Positions 1 to 9,297 of a stretch of DNA of 64,000 nt are shown here, piece after piece. The notes beneath the pieces were generated by a model that saw nothing but the letters and a program-made list of their open reading frames with translations, made no database searches and was not told the origin of the DNA. Made by a program: the position numbers and the translations under genes. This DNA comes from Bacteroidota bacterium (GTDB taxonomy: Bacteria > Bacteroidota > Bacteroidia > Bacteroidales > VadinHA17), in the NCBI GenBank assembly GCA_029564935.1, contig JAKQPD010000318.1:28168-92167 (forward strand). Direction: 5' to 3'. Positions within the stretch are counted from its first letter, which is position 1, and every line of letters begins with the position of its first letter.

Positions 1-1428
1 TATAATCTACTTAAAGAAATTAAAAAGATATGGGATCCTGAGAACATCCTGAATCCGGGGAAAATTACCGATACGCCCCCGATGAATACATCTCTGAGAT
101 ATATTCCCGGAAAAAAGATCCCGCAAATACAAACAATTTTTGATTTCTCATCAACAGAAGGGATACTCAGGGCTGCTGAAAAATGCAATGGTTCAGGTGA
201 TTGTCGCAAGACAAAAGTCATAGGAGGAACCATGTGCCCTTCCTTTATGGCAACCGGCGAAGAAAAGGACTGTACAAGAGCCAGAGCCAATATTCTCAGG
301 GAATTTCTGGATAAGGATGAATCAAATCCATGGGATCATAAGGAGATATACGAAATCCTTGAACTATGCCTTTCCTGTAAAGGCTGTAAATCTGAGTGCC
401 CGTCAGGGGTGGATATTGCTAAACTCAAGGCCGAATTCCTTCAGCACTGGTATGATAAGCACAGAGTTCCTCTTCGCACAATTCTTGTTGCATATATTAC
501 TACAGTAAACAGGATAGGATCGCTTGCACCTCCTGTTTTTAATTTTTTCGTGAGGAATAAGGTAACATCCGGGTTGTTCAAGAAAATTTTAAGAATAGCA
601 GGTCAGAGATCCATTCCGGCATTATATAAGTTCACATTCAGGAACTGGGCCGGAAAGAATCTGAAGCTTATTAATCCATCTGATCCTAAAGGAAAGGTCT
701 GCCTGTTTGTCGATGAATTCACCAACTTCAATGATACGGCCATAGGAATATCAACGGTACTTCTGCTTACAAAGCTGGGATATCGTGTATCAATTGAAAG
801 ACACGGGGAAAGTGCAAGAACATATCTTTCCAAAGGTTTTATAAGAACTGCAAAGAAGATTGCCTGTGACAATATAAAGAAACTATCCGGTATCATAAGC
901 AAGGATATGCCTCTGATAGGAATTGAACCATCTGCGATACTGGGGTTCAGGGATGAATATCCGGAGCTTGCAGATGCTGAAATAAAAGATGATGCCTTGA
1001 GGATCGCTACCAACAGTTTCATGGTTGACGAGTTCATTTCCCGCGAATACAGGGCTGGCCGGATTACAAGTGCCGCATTCGCTGAAACAGGATCGGAGGT
1101 GCTTTTGCATGCCCACTGTCAGCAGAAAGCCGTATCATCTTCTTCATTTACAATTGAAATGCTTTCCATTCCAAAGAACTTTAAGGTCAGGGAAATACCT
1201 TCGGGATGTTGCGGTATGGCAGGATCATTCGGGTATGAAAAAGAACATTACGAACTCGCAACAAGGATCGGTGAAATGGTGCTTTTTCCTGAAGTAAGGG
1301 CTGCGGGAAGCGATGTGATTATAGCAGCTCCCGGTACAAGCTGCAGACACCATATTAAAGATGGTACAGGAAGGATCGCGATGCATCCGGCAGAGATACT
1401 GTACAGGGTGTTGAAGTTTGGAGTTTGA
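1..1428 (+). CDS. FAD-linked oxidase / (Fe-S)-binding oxidoreductase, C-terminal part (5' truncated by window edge)
   Basis: The frame is open from base 1 (YNLLKEIKKIWDPENILNPGKITDTPPMNT...), giving the FAD-linked oxidase C-terminal 'P.NILNPGK' motif. It is followed by the Fe-S motif CLSCKGCKSECPSGVD and a CCG-type motif (SGCCGMAGSFGYE). The ATG at 82 is internal. Confidence 0.85.
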   Translation, partial: YNLLKEIKKIWDPENILNPGKITDTPPMNTSLRYIPGKKIPQIQTIFDFSSTEGILRAAEKCNGSGDCRKTKVIGGTMCPSFMATGEEKDCTRARANILREFLDKDESNPWDHKEIYEILELCLSCKGCKSECPSGVDIAKLKAEFLQHWYDKHRVPLRTILVAYITTVNRIGSLAPPVFNFFVRNKVTSGLFKKILRIAGQRSIPALYKFTFRNWAGKNLKLINPSDPKGKVCLFVDEFTNFNDTAIGISTVLLLTKLGYRVSIERHGESARTYLSKGFIRTAKKIACDNIKKLSGIISKDMPLIGIEPSAILGFRDEYPELADAEIKDDALRIATNSFMVDEFISREYRAGRITSAAFAETGSEVLLHAHCQQKAVSSSSFTIEMLSIPKNFKVREIPSGCCGMAGSFGYEKEHYELATRIGEMVLFPEVRAAGSDVIIAAPGTSCRHHIKDGTGRIAMHPAEILYRVLKFGV

Positions 1429-1453
1429 AGTTTGGAGTTTGGAGTTATGGAGT
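1411..1453. repeat. Heptameric tandem repeat (TTGRAGT units)
   Basis: ttgaagt ttggagt ttgaagt ttggagt ttggagt tatggagt tatgg; it contains the stop codon of the preceding CDS. Confidence 0.85.
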
Positions 1454-1468
1454 TATGGACAGATAGGT

Positions 1469-2239
1469 TCAGATAATGAGACTGAATTTGTCAATATCTT
1501 TGAGAACGGGAAAATTTTTACGGAATTTTTTCAACCCGGGAATCGAAATTTCTGCAGTGATTGTACAAGCTGTATTTTTTCCTGCAGATGCCATTATTTC
1601 GCCCCGGGGACTGATGATACGAGAATCTCCTGAATATGAGATGCCCATTCCGTCCTTCCCTATCCTGTTTGCCCCGGCAACATAGCATTGATTTTCGAGA
1701 GCACGGGCTTTAAGAAGGGTCATCCAGACATCTCTTCTAGGCTGAGGCCAGTTTGCTGAATTAATAAGCAGATCATAATTATTTGTATTACTGCTCCAGA
1801 CAGGGAACCTTAAATCGTAACATACCTCCGGAAATATCCTTACTCCCCTGAATTTAAATGTAATACGCTTATTACCCGGACAGAAATTCAAGTGTTCACC
1901 TCCCATACTGAAAAGGTGTCTTTTATCGTAGTATTTCGATCTGTTGTCAGGTGCCACAAAAACCCAGCGGTTGTAGAATTTCCGGCCCGATCTTACAATA
2001 TAGCTGCCACAGATACCACACAATCTTTTCTCCGAGATGCTTTTCAGCCACCTGTAGGTTTCACCGTCTGACAATTCTCCATTCTCAGCGGTATTCATTG
2101 TAAAACCCGTACTGAACATCTCAGGAAGGATAATGAGGTCGGTATTGCTGTCAAGTTCCGATATCATCTTTTCAAGGATAGCGAAATTTGAAGTTTTATC
2201 TTCCCATAATGTATCAGGTTGTAAGATTGACAATTTCAT
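1469..2239 (-). CDS. Nitrilase-superfamily amidohydrolase, omega-amidase (YafV-like)
   Basis: LPEMFSTGFTMN (catalytic Glu region), YDKRHLFSMGGE (Lys) and PEVCYDLRFPVWS (Cys) form the nitrilase triad. Confidence 0.88.
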   Translation of the reverse strand: MKLSILQPDTLWEDKTSNFAILEKMISELDSNTDLIILPEMFSTGFTMNTAENGELSDGETYRWLKSISEKRLCGICGSYIVRSGRKFYNRWVFVAPDNRSKYYDKRHLFSMGGEHLNFCPGNKRITFKFRGVRIFPEVCYDLRFPVWSSNTNNYDLLINSANWPQPRRDVWMTLLKARALENQCYVAGANRIGKDGMGISYSGDSRIISPRGEIMASAGKNTACTITAEISIPGLKKFRKNFPVLKDIDKFSLII

Positions 2240-2309
2240 AACAGAACGATTTTAAAAAAAAAGTACAGGTATCATTTTACCTGTACTCCATATATCCAGG
2301 GCCTTCAGG

Positions 2310-3467
2310 CTATTGTTGTGATTTCATTGAACTATAATAGTCATTGAATATGCCTTTAATCAGAGGTTTATAATATAGCCAGAAAAACCTTCTTGGGTCA
2401 TCCGGTTTACTTGAATACAGTAATCCCTTCAGCTTTTCGAAACCTTTGAGTCGTGAGGTACAGTAGGTAATATCCTTGTTAGCAAAATCTCCCGAGAAAT
2501 AATAAGTTCTTTTTTGCAGAGGTTCCTGAATTACAGCAGGAAATTCATTATCAAGGGAGTTTTGTGAAAGTAATGTATCGCCAACACTGTTTGTGGAAAT
2601 CCTGAATTTTGAAATAACATTGTTATCCATTGGGTCAATAATATCGAACCACTGGTCGAATACAACCATTTCAGGCAGATTCCATCCCGCTGAAAAGGAT
2701 GGTTCGGTAATAATGTCCGGCATGGGTTTAATAAGATGAGTGCCTTCTTCAAGGACAATAACCGACCTTTCCTGGAGCAAAACAATACCCGCTTTCGTAA
2801 AGGACCAGGGTTTCTGATACTGTTTTCTGTACATGGTGGTCAGCCATACAGGAAAATCCCGGCTGGTCGAATCAAGCGAACTGAAGTACTTTCCGGTCCA
2901 CCCTGTAAATTTCAGGCCAAGTCGTTCCTGTGCTCTGAATGATTCATATTCAGCAGTGGGATAATCGAATGAGTTGTACTCCATTACAACCAGCTTATTC
3001 CTGTCTTTCATCTCTTTTATAAGCAGGTTGTCATTATTATTCAATCCCCCATAGATCTTCCTTGTTCTTCTGGTTTGTGAAAAAGCCTGATACCATTCAT
3101 TAAAAAACACACCATATGTATCAGCGATATATATTGCATCAGCTTTTTCAGGTAGTTCTTTCAGATCAGCAAGCCTGTATTCATTTCTGTCCCATAGTTT
3201 CTTTTTCAGGGGACGCGTGGGAATAAATCCGTAATAATCTTTCCGGTATGAAAAGCTATTCTTCTTATCCTTCTTAACAAATCTGTCATTTGTAAGTATC
3301 CAGTTAAATGACTTATGCTTTTCACGGTTGATTGATGGAACTGTCTTATCGACAATTATGATATCCATGGGTTTCTTTTCCATGAATGTCCATTGAAGGA
3401 GGTTGATAACAGGCAGAATAAGTAATACTGCCAGTATTATTAATACAATTAGCAATGGTTTTTTCAT
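2310..3467 (-). CDS. Hypothetical protein with one N-terminal transmembrane segment
   Basis: 385-aa ORF with N-terminal hydrophobic LLIVLIILAVLLILPVINLL; no family recognised. Confidence 0.6.
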   Translation of the reverse strand: MKKPLLIVLIILAVLLILPVINLLQWTFMEKKPMDIIIVDKTVPSINREKHKSFNWILTNDRFVKKDKKNSFSYRKDYYGFIPTRPLKKKLWDRNEYRLADLKELPEKADAIYIADTYGVFFNEWYQAFSQTRRTRKIYGGLNNNDNLLIKEMKDRNKLVVMEYNSFDYPTAEYESFRAQERLGLKFTGWTGKYFSSLDSTSRDFPVWLTTMYRKQYQKPWSFTKAGIVLLQERSVIVLEEGTHLIKPMPDIITEPSFSAGWNLPEMVVFDQWFDIIDPMDNNVISKFRISTNSVGDTLLSQNSLDNEFPAVIQEPLQKRTYYFSGDFANKDITYCTSRLKGFEKLKGLLYSSKPDDPRRFFWLYYKPLIKGIFNDYYSSMKSQQ

Positions 3468-3849
3468 AACTGAAATTCGGTCTGAAAGAAATTCAAAAAC
3501 AGTAAACTATTGTAAGTCCTTTTACTATCACAAATTCAGCAGTTAAAAGTATTAAATTTTTTTATAAGTTGTCATATTTAAAGCAATTTAGTGAAAAATA
3601 TTTAATTAACAATGTTAGTAACCGAGTATTGAATTCTAACCTCTTCTCCCTGCACTACCCTAAATTTTACCATCGGGTAAGTAATCCGGTCCGGCAACCA
3701 TTGGTTACGGAATCTTCCATTATCAACGGTTTCAGACAGTTCCTTATTGTAATCCACAAGGTTGATTATTTTCCGGAAAACTTTTGCAGGGATTATAATA
3801 TTTCTGCCTTCAAATAAATTATTTCTACTTTTACGTAAACTTAATTAAT

Positions 3850-5151
3850 ATGTTGCCCAACCAACCTCTTGCAGAAAGGTTAAGGCCCAGGGATCTTGAT
3901 GAGTTTTGCGGACAGGAACACCTTGTAGGAAAGAATTCGGTTCTCAGAAAGCTTATCGAATCAGGAAATATACCTTCTTTTATATTATGGGGCCCGCCTG
4001 GTGTTGGAAAAACAACCCTTGCGTGGATCATTGCAAACACCCTTAAAAGACCGTTTTACCATCTTAGCGCCGTGCATTCGGGAGTTAAAGATGTAAGAGA
4101 GACTATCGAAAAAGCCCGCAAGCAGCAATTCTTCAATCAGCCTAATCCTATCCTGTTCATTGATGAAATACACCGGTTCAGCAAATCTCAGCAGGACTCG
4201 CTTCTCAGTGCTGTCGAACAGGGGATTATCACACTCATTGGTGCCACCACAGAGAATCCTTCATTTGAAGTAATCTCTCCCCTCCTTTCACGCTGCCAGG
4301 TCTTTGTAATGAACCCTCTTGGCAAGGAAGAACTCATGGGATTACTTGACCGGGCCCTTAAGAAAGATCCCTATCTTGCTGAATTTAACATTGAAATAGC
4401 TGAATACGAGGCATTATTAAGAGTCTCAGGAGGAGATGCACGTAAGCTTTTCAATGCCCTTGAACTGGTTATATCTTCCGAATCAACAGAAGAGAGTGAG
4501 GAAAGAATCATAATTACCGACGAAAAGGTGCTTTTGCATGTCCAGAAGAACCTTGCCCTGTATGACAAGAAAGGAGAACAGCATTATGATATAATTTCCG
4601 CATTTATTAAATCGATGCGCGGAAGCGATCCGAATGCTGCAGTCTACTGGCTTGCCCGTATGGTGGAAGGAGGCGAGGACCCGAAGTTCATTGCCCGCAG
4701 AATGGTGATACTTGCAGCAGAAGATATAGGGATGGCCAATCCCAATGCCCTGCTTCTTGCTCAGTCGTGTTTCGAGGCAATCAATGTCATCGGATGGCCG
4801 GAATCCAGGATAATCCTTTCGGAAGCAGCCGTTTATCTGGCAACATCGCCAAAAAGCAATTCATCATATATGGCTATTGAGGCTGCTATTGAAGCTGTGA
4901 GGGAAAAAGGCGATCTCCCTGTGCCCCTTCACATAAGAAATGCACCTACAAAGCTTATGAAAGATCTCGGATATCATAAGGATTATAAGTACGCACACAG
5001 CTATGATGGCAATTTTGTTCCTGATGATTTCCTTCCCGGGGAAATAAAGGGAACAAAGTTTTATGACCCAGGGGCAAATCCGAGAGAAGATGAGATGAGA
5101 AAAAAGCTGTCTGCTTTCTGGAAAGGGTTTTATGATTATGATAAAAAGTAA
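3850..5151 (+). CDS. rarA: Replication-associated recombination protein A (AAA+ ATPase)
   Basis: RLRPRDLDEFCGQEHLVG, Walker A GPPGVGKTT, Walker B LFIDEIHRF, GATTENPSFEVISPLLSR; full-length RarA/MgsA architecture. Confidence 0.95.
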   Translation: MLPNQPLAERLRPRDLDEFCGQEHLVGKNSVLRKLIESGNIPSFILWGPPGVGKTTLAWIIANTLKRPFYHLSAVHSGVKDVRETIEKARKQQFFNQPNPILFIDEIHRFSKSQQDSLLSAVEQGIITLIGATTENPSFEVISPLLSRCQVFVMNPLGKEELMGLLDRALKKDPYLAEFNIEIAEYEALLRVSGGDARKLFNALELVISSESTEESEERIIITDEKVLLHVQKNLALYDKKGEQHYDIISAFIKSMRGSDPNAAVYWLARMVEGGEDPKFIARRMVILAAEDIGMANPNALLLAQSCFEAINVIGWPESRIILSEAAVYLATSPKSNSSYMAIEAAIEAVREKGDLPVPLHIRNAPTKLMKDLGYHKDYKYAHSYDGNFVPDDFLPGEIKGTKFYDPGANPREDEMRKKLSAFWKGFYDYDKK

Positions 5152-5207
5152 TTTTTTTCATAATGTCAGTTCAAAAACATTAATTTTACAATTACTATAA
5201 ACTTAAT

Positions 5208-5918
5208 TTGATTAAAATGAAAAAGATTTATTTGATTTTAGCATGTCTGATTTCATCTCTGATGATAAACGCCCAGTCGCTGAATGACATTGTAAAGAAT
5301 TATACAACAGCCAACAAGCTTGACCAGGTCACAAACAAAAAGAGTATAAAGATCACAGCGAAGATGTCTATGATGGGTATGGAAATGCCTATGGAGATAT
5401 GGATGAAAAATCCCAACAAGATCAAATCGGTAATGAATATGAATGGCCAGGAGATCATCCAGGCATATGATGGTGAAAAAGGATATTCTGTCAATCCTAT
5501 GACCGGATCTTCACAACCGGTTGAAATGGGTCCCGATGAAGTAAAACAGCTTCTGCGGAATAATAATTTCGAGAATATGCTCGACAAATACCTGAAGAAT
5601 GGTCAGCTTGAAGTTGCCGGGGAAGAAGCAGTTAACGGCAAGCCGACTGTAAAGATCAAAGCCACAATTGAACCCGGTACAGTAAGCAACATGTATATTG
5701 ATAAAGCAAGCTGGCTTCTTGTAAAGCAGACAATGGATGTAACACAGGGCGGAATGCCTGTAACCATTGAAACATATCCTTCAGATTACAAGGAAATAAA
5801 CGGTTTGATCATGCCGATGAAAACCACCACATCTGTCAGCGGTATGGAAATGGTCATCAATTTTACAAATATCGAAGTCGATATTCCTATGGATGACAGC
5901 ATTTTCAAATTGAAATAA
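5208..5918 (+). CDS. LolA-like / outer-membrane lipoprotein-sorting-type periplasmic protein
   Basis: Signal peptide (MKKIYLILACLISSLMINAQ), then a beta-rich LolA-like pattern (ITAKMSMMGMEMPMEIWMKNPNKIKSVMNMNGQEIIQAYDG...). Confidence 0.65.
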   Translation: MIKMKKIYLILACLISSLMINAQSLNDIVKNYTTANKLDQVTNKKSIKITAKMSMMGMEMPMEIWMKNPNKIKSVMNMNGQEIIQAYDGEKGYSVNPMTGSSQPVEMGPDEVKQLLRNNNFENMLDKYLKNGQLEVAGEEAVNGKPTVKIKATIEPGTVSNMYIDKASWLLVKQTMDVTQGGMPVTIETYPSDYKEINGLIMPMKTTTSVSGMEMVINFTNIEVDIPMDDSIFKLK

Positions 5919-5938
5919 AAATTGAAATAAAATTCGTA

Positions 5939-6017
5939 GAGACGCCCAATTTGGGCGTCTCCTGTAAAAAAGCGCCCAAATCGGGCGAATATGAAAAGAC
6001 GCCCAATTTGGGCGTCT
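5939..6017. repeat. Cluster of three related palindromes (GAGACGCCCAATTTGGGCGTCTC family)
   Basis: 23-nt palindrome at 5939-5961, degenerate copy CGCCCAAATCGGGCG at 5973-5987, 21-nt palindrome AGACGCCCAATTTGGGCGTCT at 5997-6017. Confidence 0.9.
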
Positions 6018-6021
6018 CCAC

Positions 6022-6422
6022 AAGGCAGCCGGCCTGTAAGCCGGGTTCTGTACGGTTCAGGTATCTGCGAAAGAAATTTAAACCGTTTCCCGTCATTTAT
6101 CTTGTCATGCCATCACTGGCATGATCATACGATCTACCCCCCGGCGTCGGACGAGCAGCCCTCAATGCCGGTATACATGATCTTTCAACCCATGAGGCGT
6201 ACGGCTTCCCATGTCACCATGGAAACCGGTGAGCTCTTACCTCACCTTTTCACCTTTACCGGACAAACCCTGACGAAGGCTGACCTTCGATGGCTTTGAC
6301 CGGAAGTTATTCTCTGTTACACTACTATACCCTCGCGGATATCTACCCGTTAGGTAGCATGGTGCTCTGTGTTGCCCGGACTTTCCTTCCCGCCTGAGGC
6401 GGGACGACGGAACAGCCTGCTG
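6022..6422 (-). ncRNA. rnpB: RNase P RNA (bacterial type A)
   Basis: On the minus strand the 5' part contains GGAAAGTCCGGGCAACACAGAGCA, the middle GGTGAGGTAAGAGCTCACCGG, and the 3' part ACAGAACCCGGCTTACAGGCCGGC, all hallmark RNase P RNA segments. Ends are approximate. Confidence 0.95.
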
Positions 6423-6427
6423 CATTG

Positions 6428-6435
6428 CAAAATTA
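6428..6435 (-). promoter_or_regulatory. Candidate Bacteroidota -7 element (TAATTTTG) of rnpB
   Basis: On the minus strand TAATTTTG matches TAnnTTTG and lies about 6 nt upstream of the inferred rnpB 5' end. No clear -33 TTTG seen. Confidence 0.5.
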
Positions 6436-6497
6436 CTAAATATTACAATTGCGCGCATAAGAATTTAATTTGGTTATTTTTACCGGGCTTTTTGACA

Positions 6498-7718
6498 ATG
6501 GAAATCAAGACTGAAATTTTAAATATCGATGATTATGATTATGTCCTTCCCGGAGACAGGATTGCCCAGTACCCTGTTGCCGTAAGGGACTTATCTAAAC
6601 TGCTCGTTTACAGGAATGGCAGCATCAGTAGCGATACCTTCAGAAATATAACTGAGTATCTGCCATCCGGTTCTCTTATGGTTTTCAATAACACGCGGGT
6701 AATCAGGGCCAGGCTCCTTTTTGAAAAAAATACAGGTTCAATTATCGAAATACTGCTACTTGAACCATCAGCTCCGTCAGGCTATGAGGAGATATTTGCA
6801 TCACATGGTAATGTGGAATGGAAATGCATTATCGGCAATCTGAAGAAATGGAAGAAAGGAGAACTGTCACTGACTTTTCTAACCAATGGCAGGGAGTATA
6901 AATTGACTGCATCAAGAGAAGGCCAGTCAGGTGAAGCCTGGCTGGTAAGATTCAGATGGCATCCGTCTGATATCAGTTTTGCTGAAGTAATAGGATGTGC
7001 CGGTCATATTCCCCTGCCACCGTATGTTAACAGAAAAGATGAAGATACAGATTATATAAGGTACCAGACTGTTTTCGGGAAAATGGACGGGTCTGTTGCT
7101 GCACCTACAGCCGGACTGCATTTCACAGAAAATGTTTTTGCGGATATATTAAATAAAGGTATAAGAACAACAGAAATTACGCTTCATGTAGGAGCCGGAA
7201 CTTTCAAACCGGTAAAATCGAAGGACATCAGGGATCATGTCATGCACCGTGAACATTTTTCAGTAAGCCGCGATACTCTTGAAATGCTCCTTTCGTACCA
7301 TGGCAGGATAATAGCTGTGGGAACCACAACCATCCGGACCCTTGAAAGCATCTTCTGGCTGGGGATCAGGTCACTAAATTCACCTTTATCGGGAGAAATT
7401 GATTTGTTCACCGGACAATGGGAACCATACTACACTGAAACAGAAAGACCAGTACATGAAGCACTGGATTCATTGCTGAAAAGAATGAAGGCTCACGGAA
7501 CTGATGTAATTCATGCCTCAACCGAAGTCATGATAATTCCGGGATACAGGTTCAGGATGATCCGTGGAATGGTTACAAATTTCCATCAACCGGGGAGCAC
7601 TCTCCTTCTGCTGGTATCAGCATGGGTTGGAAACGACTGGAAAAAAATATACAATTTTGCCCTCGCCAACGACTACAGATTTCTTAGTTATGGAGATAGT
7701 TCAATATTAATTAAATAA
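6498..7718 (+). CDS. queA: S-adenosylmethionine:tRNA ribosyltransferase-isomerase
   Basis: YVLPGDRIAQYPVAVRDLSKLLV, FNNTRVIRARL, APTAGLHFTE, LHVGAGTFKPVKS, NFHQPGSTLLLLVSAW. Start placed at the internal ATG 6498, because the ORF start at 6369 lies inside rnpB. Confidence 0.95.
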   Translation: MEIKTEILNIDDYDYVLPGDRIAQYPVAVRDLSKLLVYRNGSISSDTFRNITEYLPSGSLMVFNNTRVIRARLLFEKNTGSIIEILLLEPSAPSGYEEIFASHGNVEWKCIIGNLKKWKKGELSLTFLTNGREYKLTASREGQSGEAWLVRFRWHPSDISFAEVIGCAGHIPLPPYVNRKDEDTDYIRYQTVFGKMDGSVAAPTAGLHFTENVFADILNKGIRTTEITLHVGAGTFKPVKSKDIRDHVMHREHFSVSRDTLEMLLSYHGRIIAVGTTTIRTLESIFWLGIRSLNSPLSGEIDLFTGQWEPYYTETERPVHEALDSLLKRMKAHGTDVIHASTEVMIIPGYRFRMIRGMVTNFHQPGSTLLLLVSAWVGNDWKKIYNFALANDYRFLSYGDSSILIK

Positions 7719-7813
7719 ACATTTACCTATTATTTTAGTTCATTTATCAATAACATTTTTAAAACTTTTGAAATTAAACTGATTTTTCTTTTATTTGTCA
7801 TTAACTATTAAAT

Positions 7814-8050
7814 ATGGACAATAACAGGATTCTTCAACAGATTTATGCCATTTTTGGGGTTTTTATGGTGATGTTCTATTTAGGTGGCGGCATTTTCTTC
7901 CTGTTTTTTGCTGACAGGTTCTTCAATTTGAATAAAGCTTTAATGAATATTATGGGAGGAGCCTTTTTGCTTTACGGAATTTACAGGATATTTGTTTGCT
8001 ATAAACAGCTGGTCGACGCCTTTTTTACGAAAGACAAGGAAGAAGATTAA
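7814..8050 (+). CDS. Small membrane protein, two predicted TM segments
   Basis: 78 aa with hydrophobic IYAIFGVFMVMFYLGGGIFFLFF and LMNIMGGAFLLYGIYRIFV; directly upstream of the PstS-like/TonB cluster. Confidence 0.65.
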   Translation: MDNNRILQQIYAIFGVFMVMFYLGGGIFFLFFADRFFNLNKALMNIMGGAFLLYGIYRIFVCYKQLVDAFFTKDKEED

Positions 8051-8139
8051 ATCTTCGCCCTCATTTAAGTTCACCTGCATTTGTCTTGGCATACACTTTG
8101 TTGTAATGTGTAGTGGCAAAGACTAAATTTTAAGTTGAT

Positions 8140-9171
8140 ATGAGCATTCTGAAAATAAACAACAAATACTTAAGGATTTTCACACAGAAAATATCAGGGT
8201 CATTCTATGAAACAGTTACCGGAAGGAACGGAATACTAAGTTCCTTGGTGATTGCAGCTACCTTAGTGTCAGTGATCACATTTAACTCCTGTATAAGCGG
8301 GGGTACTGCAACAAATGAAACACCAACCAGAGGTAATATTAAAATTATAGCCGACGAGTCATTCCAGCCGGTGATTGATACAGAAATATCCACTTTCACA
8401 CAACTTTATACAAATGCAAAGATCACACCACGGTATAAACCCGAGGTTGATGTGATAAACGATTTCATGAACGATTCTGTAAAAGTTATAGTCACAAGCA
8501 AAAAACTTACTGAAGATCAGATAAGATATCTGAGAGACAGTCTGATTGTTGCCCGTACTATAACTTTTGCTTTCGATGGTCTGGCCCTTGTAACAAACAA
8601 GGAAAATAAAGACACTCTGCTCAAATACGAACAGGTACGTAACATATTCCTGGGAAAAGCTGTCTCGTGGAAAGATCTTGATCCAAAATCGAAGCTCGGA
8701 GATATCCGTGTAATATTTGACAACACAAAATCAGGCAATATCAGGTTCTTTAAGGAGCTTTTTGAAATAACTGAAGCATTACCGGGTAATTTCTATGCAG
8801 TTAATTCCAATCCGGAAGTCATTGATTTTGTCTCAAGGAATCCTGATGCCCTGGGAATTGTAAGTGTGAACTGGATGAGCGACAAAGATGACCCGGCAAG
8901 TCTGGCTAACAGGAAAAGAATAAATATCCTTGGAATATCCCGCCCCATTCTGGATGACGGATCATATTACCGTCCCGACCAGGGATGGATTTATGATAAA
9001 TCCTATCCCTTTGTGAGAGAGATTTATCTGATAACCAGGGAAACATTTAAAGGACTTGGAGCCGGATTTATTCAGTGGGCAACTGCTGAGCAGGGCCAGA
9101 GGATTGTTCTGAAATCCGGACTTGTCCCGGCTACAATGCCGATAAGGCTGGTGCAGATCAGGAATGAGTAG
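8140..9171 (+). CDS. PstS-like phosphate-type substrate-binding protein (PBP-like)
   Basis: Lipobox-like Cys (FNSCISGG), then ADESFQPVIDTEISTFTQLYTNAKI, FDGLALVTNKEN, SGNIRFFKELF; periplasmic binding protein pattern. Confidence 0.8.
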   Translation: MSILKINNKYLRIFTQKISGSFYETVTGRNGILSSLVIAATLVSVITFNSCISGGTATNETPTRGNIKIIADESFQPVIDTEISTFTQLYTNAKITPRYKPEVDVINDFMNDSVKVIVTSKKLTEDQIRYLRDSLIVARTITFAFDGLALVTNKENKDTLLKYEQVRNIFLGKAVSWKDLDPKSKLGDIRVIFDNTKSGNIRFFKELFEITEALPGNFYAVNSNPEVIDFVSRNPDALGIVSVNWMSDKDDPASLANRKRINILGISRPILDDGSYYRPDQGWIYDKSYPFVREIYLITRETFKGLGAGFIQWATAEQGQRIVLKSGLVPATMPIRLVQIRNE

Positions 9172-9191
9172 TGAGGAGTGAGGGGTGAGAA
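9164..9191. repeat. Short heptameric tandem repeat (GTGAGGR)
   Basis: atgagta gtgagga gtgaggg gtgagaa spans the stop codon of the PstS-like gene. Confidence 0.6.
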
Positions 9192-9297
9192 TAGAATTAA
9201 AGTCATTAAGGAACTTATCAAAAAATATTAAATAAACAAGTTTAAGAAAAGAGTAAAAAGAAAAATTATTAATATTGACCTCAAATAAAAAACAGCT

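Noticed and set aside
603-1297. Antisense and alternate-frame ORFs inside the Fe-S oxidoreductase gene (603-1037 -, 883-1116 -, 1025-1297 +)
   Set aside because: Fully overlapped by a gene with clear conserved motifs; no domain in the overlapping frames.
5781-6458. ORFs 5781-6023(-), 5905-6096(-), 5991-6299(+), 6237-6458(-)
   Set aside because: They overlap the palindromes and rnpB; the sequence matches RNase P RNA landmarks instead of protein-coding sequence.
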